DNA from: JACMJL01 sp963791805
Lineage (GTDB): Bacteria > Bacillota > Clostridia > Clostridiales > Clostridiaceae
Length of the DNA: 64,000 bases
Direction: 5' to 3'
NCBI GenBank assembly: GCA_963791805.1
Contig: CAWBTU010000006.1
Location: 930,001 to 994,000 of the forward strand
Position 1 is the first letter of the stretch; each line of letters starts with the position of its first letter. The notes beneath the pieces were generated by a model. The model worked only from the letters and a program-made list of their open reading frames with translations. It did not search any database and had not been told where the DNA came from. Below, piece after piece: positions 55,065 to 63,423 of this stretch. Both the position numbers and the translations under genes were made by a program.

Positions 55065-58000
55065 TTGGGAGCAGAAAAATTTTTCATTAAGGATTCAGCT
55101 ATTAATTGTAAACAAGATGATGCTTTCTCATATATAGATTATGTTAGTAATTTAAAAAAGATTGTTGAATGTAATGAAGCACCATTTAATATTGCTATTA
55201 TTGGTAAATGGGGAGTAGGTAAAAGTTCCATTGTAAACTTACTAAAAGAAGAATTAAATGGTAAAGAAGAATATAAAATTGAGGAGATTAACGCCTGGAA
55301 GTATGAAAATACATCTATCAAAAAGGCTTTCATAAAGCAAATATACAAAAGTCTTAATGGTAATAAAGATGATTTAGCTCAATATTTAAAGGAGTTTTTA
55401 AATTCAAGCATTAAAGTGGAAGAACATGAAAAAGAAAAAAAAGAGGGAATACTAAAAATTATAAAAAGCAATATAGATAGAACTGGTGCATTTTTAGTAT
55501 TTTTTATAATAGTTAGCATAGTTATTTATGCTGTAATAATGGGATTTGACCTATTAAGTTCATGGATTTCGAATGGCGGAAAGTCATTTAGTGTAGTATG
55601 GCAAAATTACATTAATCCTAAAAGTAGCATAAATGTTTATGAAACATTAAAATCATTTAAAGACAAAATGTTCGTACCATTAGCACTGATAGGTATTGGA
55701 GAAATTGCTAAACTTATAAGTGCTTATAAGGCAAAAAAAGTATTAAAGTATGAAATTAATCCTGCAATTGAAAGTACCGATGAATATGAAGATAAATTTA
55801 AAGAAACATTAAAAAATTATAAAAAAGAAAATAAGAAATTTAAGAAGCTTATAGTTGTTATCGATGATTTGGATAGACTAAGTCCTAAAAAAATAGTAGA
55901 CGCACTTGACGCAATAAAAGCATTTATTGAAGCCAAAGAATGTATTTTTATAGTCCCATTTGATGATTCAATATTAAGAAAAGCGATTAATTCTAAAAAG
56001 TTGAATGATTTTAGTTCAGTAGATGGGGAAGCTTATTTAGATAAGTTGTTTCAGTTTAAGCTCATATTACCTCCTCTTATTGATATGGATATGAAAGAAT
56101 ATGCTTATAATCTATGCGATAAGGAAATTCCTGAAATATTTAATTTATGTCCAAGTTTTAAAACAATACTTGAAGAAATTCTTATTCATCCATATGTAAG
56201 CACTCCAAGGCAGATTATAAAAATTATTAATACGTTTGTAAGTAATATTCTTATTGTGAAAAATAGGGAGAATAAAAAGTTGGAAGTAAACCTAATTACA
56301 GAAAAAAATGGTCTAAATATGTTAGCTAAAATTTCTGTTCTACAGGCTGACTTTCCAGAGTTTTATGAATGTTTACTACAGGATAATAATTTGATACTTA
56401 AATTAATGGAAAGTTATTACTCACAAAAGGGTGACGATAATTCTATAGATATAAAAAGTTTTGGGATAAATAATATGGATACTTTAAATGCTCTAATTGG
56501 ATTTTTAACAAAGACAGAGTATATTTATGCGGATAATTTAGCTCCATTTATTTATCTTGGGCAGGATTCATTAGGATTAAGTGCAGGAGATAAAAAACAG
56601 AGGTCTATAAGAAAAGATTTATTAAGTGGAAATGAGATGGCTGTAATTAAATATTCACAAAATAATTTGCTGTCTATTATAGATACAAGGATTATAATTC
56701 AAGGGATAAAAGAGTCTAAGACTACAGATTTACAGCAAGTACTAAAATTTTCTATGCAAATAATTACTTATGTACCAGAAGAATTAATTGAAGAATTTGC
56801 GAATGAAATATCAAATAAGATAAATATTATAATTGAGCATGGTATTGAATTTAGATATTGGCAAGTGGATTTTCAAAATTATTTAACTGTGTATATGAAA
56901 GCTTCCAATAAAAATGGTATTGAAAAAGCATTAGATACTGTAATTAAATTAGTTTTTGGGCATGGCCAATATTGGAAACAAAAAAATGGAGCAGAATGCG
57001 ATGAAGTTTTATTTAATAAAATTATAGGAGAATTAGTAGAAGAATGTTTATATAACGAAAGTGTTTTGAGTGAAAGTATTAAACAGAGTTTGAGAGAATT
57101 TATTAATAATGGAGAGTACCCTGTAGAGAATGTTATATCAATTTATAACAATCATAAAAATTTAATAAAGGATTATTTTTCTGATAATTTTTATAATAGG
57201 CTATGTGTGCATATAGGGAAAGAAGATATTAATGATGAAATTAATGCTTTAGAAGCGTTAGAGGAGATTGCCGTCACAGTTAGAGAAGAAAATATTGAAA
57301 GATTTTCAGCACCGTTAAGAAATGTTATTTGTAATGAATCAAATGCCTTGAAGGTATGTAACTTATTGCTTCCTGTAGCAGGAGATATTTCAATTAAAAA
57401 TAGTATTGGGTTGGTCAATGAGTTTATATCTTTTGATTATAATAAAAATGAGTTAAAAAAAATTATAGAAGTTGTTTTAGCTTTAAACTGGGATTTAGAT
57501 AAAATTGAAAATGAAAGGTTAAATGAGTTTATTATTAAAATCTTTGACCAAAATTATTTTGATGAAATATGTGATTTTCTATGTGTAAAAATATCAGCAA
57601 GTGAGTATAAAATGATTAACAGGACAATTGAACACATTTCAGAAAAATGCTTATCAGATAGAAGCTTTTATAACCTTAGTATTTATATGGCTATTCTTAA
57701 AAATATTACTTTACAGCAAACTAAGTATATAATTAATAAGATTGAGGGTATTGTTGGAAATATAAGTGATTCAGTAAATGTAGATGATTTTAAGACATGT
57801 GTGTCTATTATCAAAATACTGTTGGAAAACGAACAGAGTCATAAGCTTTTATCTGATTTGGTAGATAGTAAGATAATTTATTATGGAAGTCCTCATAATT
57901 ATGCGAACGTATATCCGAAATGGGCAGACGCCTTTACAGAAATAATAGGGGCTACTAAGGATGTAATTAATAAATCTAAATTGGAGGAGTATGTAGGATT

Positions 58001-58898
58001 GCTCATTAATTATGTTGTTTCTTATAGTCCTGATATTATGATTAAAGGGCTATACTATTTAGGTGAAAAGACACCTGAAAGTTATGCGAAAGAGACAATA
58101 GGCAGTGTTATTTCATATGCAAACAGTTATGATACAAAAACTATAGGAATAAGTTATTTGAAGAGTATGGAAAAGTATATTAATAAGAATAATAGTAATT
58201 TATTATCGTACGAAACATTTTTGATAAATTGTATAGACGTAGATACGAATACAGTTTTACAGAATCTAAGTAGCTTTTTTACTGAAATAAGTAAAGATAA
58301 TTTATGTAAAGTAATTATGTACTTAATGAACACCAATACATATAATAGAGATTTTGCATTAAGTGTATTATGTGGGTTCTTTAATAAAGTGAATAAATCT
58401 GAGTGTATAAGAGATATTTTACTATTTCCGAATGATGATAATTCATTTGATTTTATAAGATGTATGTTAGATTATAATAATGAATTAATTTATAAAGAAA
58501 TATTAGATAGATTAATTACTGATATTACAGACCAAGATACCATACTTTATTTATTTAATTTATTAATTTTTGCAAGTTATTATAAGGATAATATAGATAG
58601 GAAGTTAATAGCTAATCTTGTAAATCATATTTGGATTAATTTTGGCGATAGTGACATAATTAAATTGTCTAAAATATTGACAAATCATTTTAGTGGTTTT
58701 AAATTTCAAAATGCAAAAAGTACTCTAAATGAAAACATAGTAGAAATATTTAAGAAGTCAAATATTGAGGCTAAAAGAAGCATATTGCATATTGCGAAGA
58801 TGTTTGATTTTAATAGAACTTTTAAGGATTCACTTAAAGTGATGGAATTTTCAGATGATGAAAAAGCTTTATTAAAGGAGATTTTACGATTTTCATAA
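55065..58898 (+). CDS. Large KAP-family P-loop NTPase
   Basis: The product is about 1277 residues from TTG 55065, which lies 7 bases after AAGGAGG. Walker A is G47-K-W-G-V-G-K-S-S55. Two transmembrane helices (about 140-165 and 202-220) are inserted before Walker B, VVIDDLDRL (D267-D268), followed by FIVPFDDSILRKAI. A membrane insertion inside the P-loop domain is the hallmark of the KAP family. Residues about 370-1277 form a very long helical, repeat-like region with no known motif, probably a sensor or interaction platform. KAP proteins include PifA of the F plasmid, which blocks phage T7, and the QatA defence component. A phage-defence role here is inference from family and mobile context. 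The AT content exceeds the core genes. Confidence 0.88.
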   Translation: MGAEKFFIKDSAINCKQDDAFSYIDYVSNLKKIVECNEAPFNIAIIGKWGVGKSSIVNLLKEELNGKEEYKIEEINAWKYENTSIKKAFIKQIYKSLNGNKDDLAQYLKEFLNSSIKVEEHEKEKKEGILKIIKSNIDRTGAFLVFFIIVSIVIYAVIMGFDLLSSWISNGGKSFSVVWQNYINPKSSINVYETLKSFKDKMFVPLALIGIGEIAKLISAYKAKKVLKYEINPAIESTDEYEDKFKETLKNYKKENKKFKKLIVVIDDLDRLSPKKIVDALDAIKAFIEAKECIFIVPFDDSILRKAINSKKLNDFSSVDGEAYLDKLFQFKLILPPLIDMDMKEYAYNLCDKEIPEIFNLCPSFKTILEEILIHPYVSTPRQIIKIINTFVSNILIVKNRENKKLEVNLITEKNGLNMLAKISVLQADFPEFYECLLQDNNLILKLMESYYSQKGDDNSIDIKSFGINNMDTLNALIGFLTKTEYIYADNLAPFIYLGQDSLGLSAGDKKQRSIRKDLLSGNEMAVIKYSQNNLLSIIDTRIIIQGIKESKTTDLQQVLKFSMQIITYVPEELIEEFANEISNKINIIIEHGIEFRYWQVDFQNYLTVYMKASNKNGIEKALDTVIKLVFGHGQYWKQKNGAECDEVLFNKIIGELVEECLYNESVLSESIKQSLREFINNGEYPVENVISIYNNHKNLIKDYFSDNFYNRLCVHIGKEDINDEINALEALEEIAVTVREENIERFSAPLRNVICNESNALKVCNLLLPVAGDISIKNSIGLVNEFISFDYNKNELKKIIEVVLALNWDLDKIENERLNEFIIKIFDQNYFDEICDFLCVKISASEYKMINRTIEHISEKCLSDRSFYNLSIYMAILKNITLQQTKYIINKIEGIVGNISDSVNVDDFKTCVSIIKILLENEQSHKLLSDLVDSKIIYYGSPHNYANVYPKWADAFTEIIGATKDVINKSKLEEYVGLLINYVVSYSPDIMIKGLYYLGEKTPESYAKETIGSVISYANSYDTKTIGISYLKSMEKYINKNNSNLLSYETFLINCIDVDTNTVLQNLSSFFTEISKDNLCKVIMYLMNTNTYNRDFALSVLCGFFNKVNKSECIRDILLFPNDDNSFDFIRCMLDYNNELIYKEILDRLITDITDQDTILYLFNLLIFASYYKDNIDRKLIANLVNHIWINFGDSDIIKLSKILTNHFSGFKFQNAKSTLNENIVEIFKKSNIEAKRSILHIAKMFDFNRTFKDSLKVMEFSDDEKALLKEILRFS

Positions 58899-58920
58899 TT
58901 AATATAAGAATCCAAAATCC

Positions 58921-59022
58921 CTGGGAGGTTGTGTTTATTTAACCTCTGATACGATTAAAAATGTTTTTGGCAGATACGATGTAGATATAAAAATATTAAA
59001 ACATAGAAAAGAAATAGCTTAG
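58921..59022 (+). pseudogene. C-terminal fragment of a DDE-type transposase
   Basis: An open frame from 58921 ends at TAG 59020-59022 and reads LTSDTIKNVFGRYDVD then KILKHRKEIA. It resembles the SSDIIESFFGKYK stretch near the last catalytic residue of DDE transposases; the catalytic Glu would be Lys here. It has no start codon or ribosome site, so it is a leftover of an insertion sequence. The family assignment is from memory. Confidence 0.45.
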
Positions 59023-59030
59023 ATTGTTGA

Positions 59031-59083
59031 AGCAAAAGCTGAATGTACGATTTTGTGTAAAAGCGTACATTCAGATTTTTGCT
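59031..59083 (+). terminator. Terminator after the KAP gene and transposase remnant
   Basis: CTGAATGTACG (59039-59049) pairs with CGTACATTCAG (59064-59074), followed by ATTTTTG. The outer AGCAAAA / TTTTTGCT extends the stem imperfectly. Confidence 0.85.
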
Positions 59084-59206
59084 TAAATCGTTGATATATC
59101 TGGGTTTACATGGGATTAGTCAAACGTGGTTAAACAATTATTCGTTTTAATGTATTGTTTTACAGCATATAATATAAAAATAGTACATTGAAAAGGAGGA
59201 TAACAA

Positions 59207-59773
59207 ATGAGCGTAGAAGCTATAAAAGATAAAAAAAAGATAGAGGCTTTGCTTACATACCTTCGGGGAAAAAATGAAAGAGATTTTCTTCTATGCAAAT
59301 TCCAATTAAATACGGGATTAAGGATTTCTGACGTGGTGGGAGTTCGATTTTCAGACTTACTGACTGAAAATCTTAATTTCAAGGATTATTTTATATTAAA
59401 TGAGCAAAAAACTGGAAAAGAAAAGAAAATTAAACTTAATGAAGAATTAAGGAAAGCAGTAAAGTCATTTATAAAGGCAAATGACCTCAACCCAGATAAT
59501 TATATATTTAAAAGTAGAAAAGGCTCAGACGAGCATATAACAGTTACTCAAGCCTATAGAATTTTAAAAGAAGCAAGTGGTGTTGTAGGTATAGAAAATT
59601 TCGGAACACATAGTCTCCGTAAAACATGGGGATTTTGGACATACAAAGCTTCAAAGTATAACATAGGATTAATAATGTCCATTTTTTCACATAGCAGTCA
59701 GGCTATTTCATTAAGGTATATCGGAATTGACCAAGAAAGCAAAGATGAATTATATTCTTTAGTTCAATTTTAA
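59207..59773 (+). CDS. Small tyrosine recombinase (catalytic domain only)
   Basis: The 188-residue protein has the tyrosine-recombinase catalytic set: Arg39 (TGLRISD), Lys68 (NEQKTGKEKK), His135-x-x-Arg138 (THSLRKT), His162 (FSHSS) and the nucleophile Tyr171 (LRYIGI). The N-terminal core-binding domain of full-length integrases is missing, as in several compact recombinases of mobile elements. AAAGGAGG lies upstream. It sits between the transposase remnant and the inverted-repeat module, and may act on that module. Confidence 0.9.
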   Translation: MSVEAIKDKKKIEALLTYLRGKNERDFLLCKFQLNTGLRISDVVGVRFSDLLTENLNFKDYFILNEQKTGKEKKIKLNEELRKAVKSFIKANDLNPDNYIFKSRKGSDEHITVTQAYRILKEASGVVGIENFGTHSLRKTWGFWTYKASKYNIGLIMSIFSHSSQAISLRYIGIDQESKDELYSLVQF

Positions 59774-59847
59774 ACAAAAGAATTATATAGTTAAAAGACG
59801 TACCAGGTCATTTGGGTATGTGTATAAAAAATATGTTTTTAAGTTTG

Positions 59848-59874
59848 GAGCTATCGTCAAGTAGCTCTTTTTTT
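59848..59874 (+). terminator. Terminator of the recombinase gene
   Basis: GAGCTA (59848-59853) / TAGCTC (59862-59867), loop of 8, then seven T. Confidence 0.9.
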
Positions 59875-59911
59875 ATTATTTATTAATAAATAATAAAAAG
59901 AAGTGATAGTG

Positions 59912-59965
59912 ATGGATAAAATGTCTCATAACGTTTCAAGTGCTATAACTAATGATAACCTTTGA
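59912..59965 (+). other. 17-codon frame ending in the left inverted repeat
   Basis: ATG at 59912 opens MDKMSHNVSSAITNDNL, then TGA whose last base is the first base of the 47-bp inverted repeat. An AAGAAGTGAT stretch lies before it. It could be a tiny peptide or the 5' stub of a gene interrupted by the element. No function can be given. Confidence 0.3.
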
Positions 59966-60011
59966 AAAGTGCTAAATATTATAAAAGTGCTAACTGCATT
60001 GCAGAGTAACT
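59965..60011 (+). repeat. Left 47-bp inverted repeat with internal AAAAGTGCTAA direct repeats
   Basis: This segment matches the reverse complement of 62702-62748 at 46 of 47 positions. It holds two direct AAAAGTGCTAA copies 18 bases apart, followed by GCAGAGTAACT. Additional AAGTGCTA words occur at 59938-59945 and, inverted, near 60099-60106, giving an iteron-like cluster. Confidence 0.95.
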
Positions 60012-60130
60012 ACATAACTTTTTAATTCTTTATGCGGAGAAACCCTCTATATCCACATTTGATGGCAAAGTTACGGATTTACATTTTAATTAATGACAAA
60101 TAGCACTTTATTTTATTATTTTATATAGGG

Positions 60131-60159
60131 GACATGACTTGCCATCATGTCTCTTTTTT
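60131..60159 (+). terminator. Terminator between the left inverted repeat and the multi-hairpin segment
   Basis: GACATGA / TCATGTC, 7-base loop, followed by TC and six T. There is no protein gene upstream in 59966-60130, so a small RNA may end here. Confidence 0.85.
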
Positions 60160-60175
60160 GCCGTCAATCATAATT

Positions 60176-60432
60176 TACGCTTATTAGGGGTGTTATACAA
60201 AGTTGGCGGTTGCATATGATATTAGAAGATGGGATGGACTTAAGGGGGATGGAGTGCCTTCGTTCACTATTGTCCATCCCTATCGCCAAGGCGAGTAGTG
60301 ATAGACAATCACTCGCCCACTTTCCGAATAAATTCGGAGTTGGTCGAGTACGTGAACTTCGGCACTCCATGGGTTTTCTAAGGCACTAATTCCTTACAGT
60401 CATTATTGCCTAAGAAAAAATCTACGCTTATT
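60176..60432. repeat. 10-bp direct repeats bounding a multi-hairpin segment
   Basis: TACGCTTATT occurs at 60176-60185 and again at 60423-60432. The DNA between them is a dense array of inverted repeats with higher GC than its surroundings, so the pair may be a target-site duplication or a functional repeat. Confidence 0.6.
60231..60418. other. Multi-hairpin segment, candidate replication/transfer origin or structured RNA
   Basis: Visible pairings are: GGGATGGAC (60231-60239) / GTCCATCCC (60272-60280); ATGGAGTGCC-TTC-GTTCAC (60249-60267) / GTGAAC-TTC-GGCACTCCAT (60352-60370) with a symmetric TTC internal loop; and GGCG...AGTGAT (60290-60302) / ATCACT-CGCC (60308-60317). TCCGAAT (60323-60329) / ATTCGGA (60332-60338) and TTTTCTAAGGCA / TGCCTAAGAAAA (about 60373-60418) add further stems. 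The first two stems exclude each other in part, so alternative folds are possible. No coding frame is convincing. Confidence 0.7.
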
Positions 60433-60465
60433 GTAATATTGAAAAATCAAAGGAGGAAATTAGAA

Positions 60466-61062
60466 ATGCCTAATAAATTAATTAAAGCCACAATGAAAAC
60501 AGATTTGGAAAGTTACCACGCTTTTGCCTGTTGTTGTCATCTCACAAAAGAAAACTTAAATTCGATGGGGTTTAGTGATAGGAGAATTGTTGGACATCTC
60601 CATGATAACTTAATTAAAGAAAAAAATGTTTGGAATAATTCATCAAAAAAATTTGATAAGGTTTATGTTCCAACTAAATTTGGTAGTAAATATATGGGCG
60701 AAAAAATTGGGATGAGTTCCAAGAATTTTTATGTGTCGCAGTCACCCTTTCATGATTCTGCTTTGTATAAAGTGTATAGCAAATGCGAATATAAAGACAC
60801 TTGGAAAACAGAGAATCAATTAAGAGACCAGTTAACAGAGGAGATTGAGCGACTTAGAAGTAATGAAGAGTATGACAGATTATTGGAATTGGAAATGAAA
60901 TTGGAAGAAAAAATGCTTTCTCCAATAGATGGTTCTTACATGGTTGAAGGGCAACAAATTGGAGTGGAGATATGTACAGAAAATTATAGCGACCAAGATA
61001 AAGAATGTAAAGCCAATTTTTGTGAAGCTATAAATGCACAAAAAGAGTTCTATCAAATATAA
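60466..61062 (+). CDS. Replication-relaxation-like protein (putative)
   Basis: The 198-residue product starts at 60466 after AAAGGAGGAAA. Residues 20-75 look like a winged helix (LTKENLNSMGFSDRRIVGHLHDNLIKEKNVW, then VYVPTKFGSKYM). The C-terminal part has SPIDGSYMVEGQQIGVEICTENY (about 150-172), where Asp and Glu are spaced like the restriction-fold core of replication-relaxation proteins. These are found on plasmids and integrative elements. The match is weak and by eye, so the function is tentative. It is followed 22 bases later by the next gene with the same orientation. Confidence 0.6.
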   Translation: MPNKLIKATMKTDLESYHAFACCCHLTKENLNSMGFSDRRIVGHLHDNLIKEKNVWNNSSKKFDKVYVPTKFGSKYMGEKIGMSSKNFYVSQSPFHDSALYKVYSKCEYKDTWKTENQLRDQLTEEIERLRSNEEYDRLLELEMKLEEKMLSPIDGSYMVEGQQIGVEICTENYSDQDKECKANFCEAINAQKEFYQI

Positions 61063-61084
61063 AAAATAAATGAGGATGATTGAT

Positions 61085-62065
61085 ATGATTACTAATGCTA
61101 AAAAAGAAGCTACTTGTAAAAAGTACTTTGATATTATAGAAATAATATATGAGTTAGGCAATGGACTTTTTTTTAGGAAAGACTTGTTCCATTTTGCTGA
61201 GAAGTTTTATGGTTATAATAAAGTAGATTATAAATCTGCACTTACAGAGCTTCAGTGGGCTGAAGTTATTGAATTTATAAAAGTAGGTAATGTAACGCTT
61301 ATTAAATTAAAGAAATATGGTCTGAGACATATTACAGGTTTAGGAAGGGAAAGTGTTAGTAGTATAACTATTACAGGCTCAAGGATTAACAAATTGGCTT
61401 TCTACATTGGAATTATATGGAAAATATATGAGCGTGAAAGCATGACTTTCACACAGGTTTTAAATGATTTAAATAGATATTCAAGTTTCTTTTTAAAAGA
61501 AAAACAAGGACATCTAATGCTTCAACAGTTTAAATATCTTGTTAATATAGAAGATAATACTATTGTGATGGTTGAAAATGAAATTATGGCACTTAATAAG
61601 AATTATAGTAATTCCATTAATAATCTTGATAGAAATAATAAATTATCTAAGCTTAAATTAAATAATAATGAGTCTACTATAGTTGATGGATTTAATCCTA
61701 ACAATATTCTTAAATTAAATTATTTTGTCTATGACTTTGAAGATGTTTTTAATGTATATATTATTGATTACAGACAAAATATCTTCATTGAAAGATATTT
61801 GCAATTTATAAAAGAGGCTTATAATTATTTCTCTACAAGATTTAAAAAACCTATTAAATTTGTTACGGTTGGAAATAATACTGATAGTATGTTTATAGCT
61901 AATAATGACATTTTATTGGCGTATTTTAATGATAATAGACTTGAATCTGAATATAGAAATGGAATGCTCAAGATTGATGTTATGTACATAGATACAGTGC
62001 TAAAAGTGAGTATGGATTATACTACTATAAAAAAAAATATGGTATTAACCAGAGAATATTTATAA
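61085..62065 (+). CDS. Protein of unknown function, partner of the replication-relaxation-like gene
   Basis: The 326-residue product starts at 61085 after GAGGATGA. The N-terminal 100 residues resemble a winged-helix fold (LFFRKDLFHFAEKFYGYNKVDYKSALTELQWAEVIEFIKVGNVTLIKLKKYGLRHI). An Asn/Ser-rich linker (about 165-205) leads to an alpha/beta domain (about 210-326) with no recognised catalytic motif. No membrane segment and no signal peptide. I do not recognise the family. Operonic position suggests joint work with the upstream protein. Confidence 0.7.
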   Translation: MITNAKKEATCKKYFDIIEIIYELGNGLFFRKDLFHFAEKFYGYNKVDYKSALTELQWAEVIEFIKVGNVTLIKLKKYGLRHITGLGRESVSSITITGSRINKLAFYIGIIWKIYERESMTFTQVLNDLNRYSSFFLKEKQGHLMLQQFKYLVNIEDNTIVMVENEIMALNKNYSNSINNLDRNNKLSKLKLNNNESTIVDGFNPNNILKLNYFVYDFEDVFNVYIIDYRQNIFIERYLQFIKEAYNYFSTRFKKPIKFVTVGNNTDSMFIANNDILLAYFNDNRLESEYRNGMLKIDVMYIDTVLKVSMDYTTIKKNMVLTREYL

Positions 62066-62083
62066 ATTTAATTGTAGAATTAA

Positions 62084-62112
62084 AGACACTTATAAGTTAT
62101 ATGTAAGTGTCT
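62084..62112 (+). terminator. Hairpin after the unknown gene, probable terminator
   Basis: AGACACTTA (62084-62092) / TAAGTGTCT (62104-62112), followed by CCTTTACTTT, a weak T-tail. Confidence 0.65.
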
Positions 62113-62175
62113 CCTTTACTTTAGTGTTCTTGTATAATTATAATCTGTAGAGATAATTTTATAACTAAACAAAGC

Positions 62176-62206
62176 TTAAAAAGGCTGTAGTAGAAGTGCT
62201 ACAGCC
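62176..62206 (-). terminator. Terminator of the XRE regulator gene
   Basis: Read on the minus strand, GGCTGTAG / CTACAGCC with an 8-base loop is followed by five T. Confidence 0.88.
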
Positions 62207-62213
62207 AATCAAC

Positions 62214-62537
62214 TTACTCCTTATTAATTAATAAGGTAGCAATCCTGTTAAGTATGCAATTTAATAGCACCTTTACCTCTATATCGTCAATAATACTTAA
62301 ATAATTAGACTGTTCACTATATAAGCTACTTGTAGCCAGTTCAATAATTACCTTTTCTTGAATGCCATAAAATTCCCCAAGTTTTTTTATTATAATTGAT
62401 GATGGATTTGTTCTACTACCATTTTCTAATCGGTTTAAATAAGAGCCTGTTATATCAGTTTTTTCTTCTACATCTTTTAATGAAAGCCCTCGTTGGATTC
62501 TTTTTTCCTTTAATAAATTACCTAAATTGTTTTCCAT
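62214..62537 (-). CDS. XRE-family HTH transcription regulator
   Basis: The 107-residue protein has a Cro/CI-type helix-turn-helix at residues 5-62 (LGNLLKEKRIQRGLSLKDVEEKTDITGSYLNRLENGSRTNPSSIIIKKLGEFYGI) and a short helical C-terminus. AAAGGAGAATG precedes its ATG. It is transcribed convergently to the two-gene operon inside the inverted repeats and is the likely controller of the element. Confidence 0.92.
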   Translation of the reverse strand: MENNLGNLLKEKRIQRGLSLKDVEEKTDITGSYLNRLENGSRTNPSSIIIKKLGEFYGIQEKVIIELATSSLYSEQSNYLSIIDDIEVKVLLNCILNRIATLLINKE

Positions 62538-62860
62538 ATTTCATTCTCCTTTGTATATAAGTTCTATAAGAACTCCTTATTAAATATTTTATTTATATAT
62601 GATATTTAAGTAATACGATTTTAATAACTCAATAAAAAATAGTAGCTAAATATATCTTGTATTTTATATGCTACAAATAGCCCTATATTAAAAAGTGGGA
62701 AGTTACTCTGCAATACAGTTAGCACTTTTATAATATTTAGCACTTTTAAAAATAATAAAAATGCAATAACTTGTATAGTCTTGTTATATATTATTTTATT
62801 TTTATAATCATTAGTATCAATAATTTGGGACAATATAAGCTCAACCTTTAAAAAAATCAT
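62538..62860. other. Gene-free stretch holding the right inverted repeat
   Basis: The XRE promoter should lie at 62540-62600 on the minus strand. The only other clear feature is the 47-bp inverted repeat at 62702-62748. A 79-codon minus-strand frame crosses the repeat, but it has no ribosome site. Confidence 0.5.
62702..62748 (-). repeat. Right 47-bp inverted repeat
   Basis: The reverse complement matches 59965-60011 except for one C/T difference. The outer flanks do not match, so the similarity is sharply bounded. The outer distance between the repeats is 2784 bp. Confidence 0.95.
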
Positions 62861-62989
62861 TTAAACATTGTATCCCAAGCCTCGTAACAACTTTATTATT
62901 TTTTCTGTCTCTATTCTTCCTTGTGACTTTAAACCGCAGGTGGTTTTTTTTCGAGTTTCTTTAATAGTTAATTCTTTTACTTTAAACAT
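62861..62989 (-). CDS. Small basic protein of 42 residues
   Basis: The frame opens at ATG (62989 on the minus strand) with AGAGGAG 8 bases upstream and encodes MFKVKELTIKETRKKTTCG and a further 23 residues, ending LLRGLGYNV. It is strongly basic with one cysteine. The second half (RIETEKIIKLLRGLGYNV) could form a short helix. It shares the opening M-x-KVKE with the small gene at 63424. Function unknown. Confidence 0.5.
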   Translation of the reverse strand: MFKVKELTIKETRKKTTCGLKSQGRIETEKIIKLLRGLGYNV

Positions 62990-63423
62990 GTTAAGAACTC
63001 CTCTTTAAATATTTAACTATATCTATTAATTTGTATTCATTATTGCAATAATCCTTCATCGTTTCTAAATATTAATCATACTCCATCTTTACTTCTCACA
63101 TAGGCGTCATTTAAACTAACGATTGCTTAAAAAATTCATCAAGGGTACAGGGTATTACAACTGTATTTTCAAGTTTATAGTACCCGTTTAATTATACTTA
63201 GTAGTTTGTTAATAATAAATATAAGAGCTACTTAGCGGATAGTCCTTTAGGGGGTCAATTATTTAAATCTATATTCCAGACTGGATTATAAAGACTTGCT
63301 TCTTATTTGTTAATATAGTAAAATATGTGTAAATAAAATAACTTAAAAGACAGTCCTTTATCAAATGGCATTGCTGATGGTCAAACCAACAGTAGTGCCA
63401 TTTTTGTTAATTAATAATTAGCC
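62990..63423. other. Gene-free stretch with one strong orphan hairpin
   Basis: No credible protein frame. GTACAGGG / a later TACCCG and other weak pairings occur around 63145-63190. The clear feature is the hairpin at 63363-63405, listed separately. Confidence 0.45.
63363..63405 (+). terminator. Orphan terminator hairpin
   Basis: Bases 63363-63376 pair with 63390-63403 over 14 consecutive positions (two G-T pairs), then TTTTTG. No plus-strand protein gene precedes it within 1 kb, so it may end a small RNA. Confidence 0.75.

Noticed and set aside
60164..60370. 68-codon minus-strand frame in the multi-hairpin segment
   Set aside because: Its sequence is explained by the inverted repeats and there is no ribosome site.
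62621..62860. 79-codon minus-strand frame with hydrophobic stretches
   Set aside because: No ribosome site, begins directly after another stop codon, and runs through the 47-bp inverted repeat; hydrophobicity follows from the AT-rich composition.
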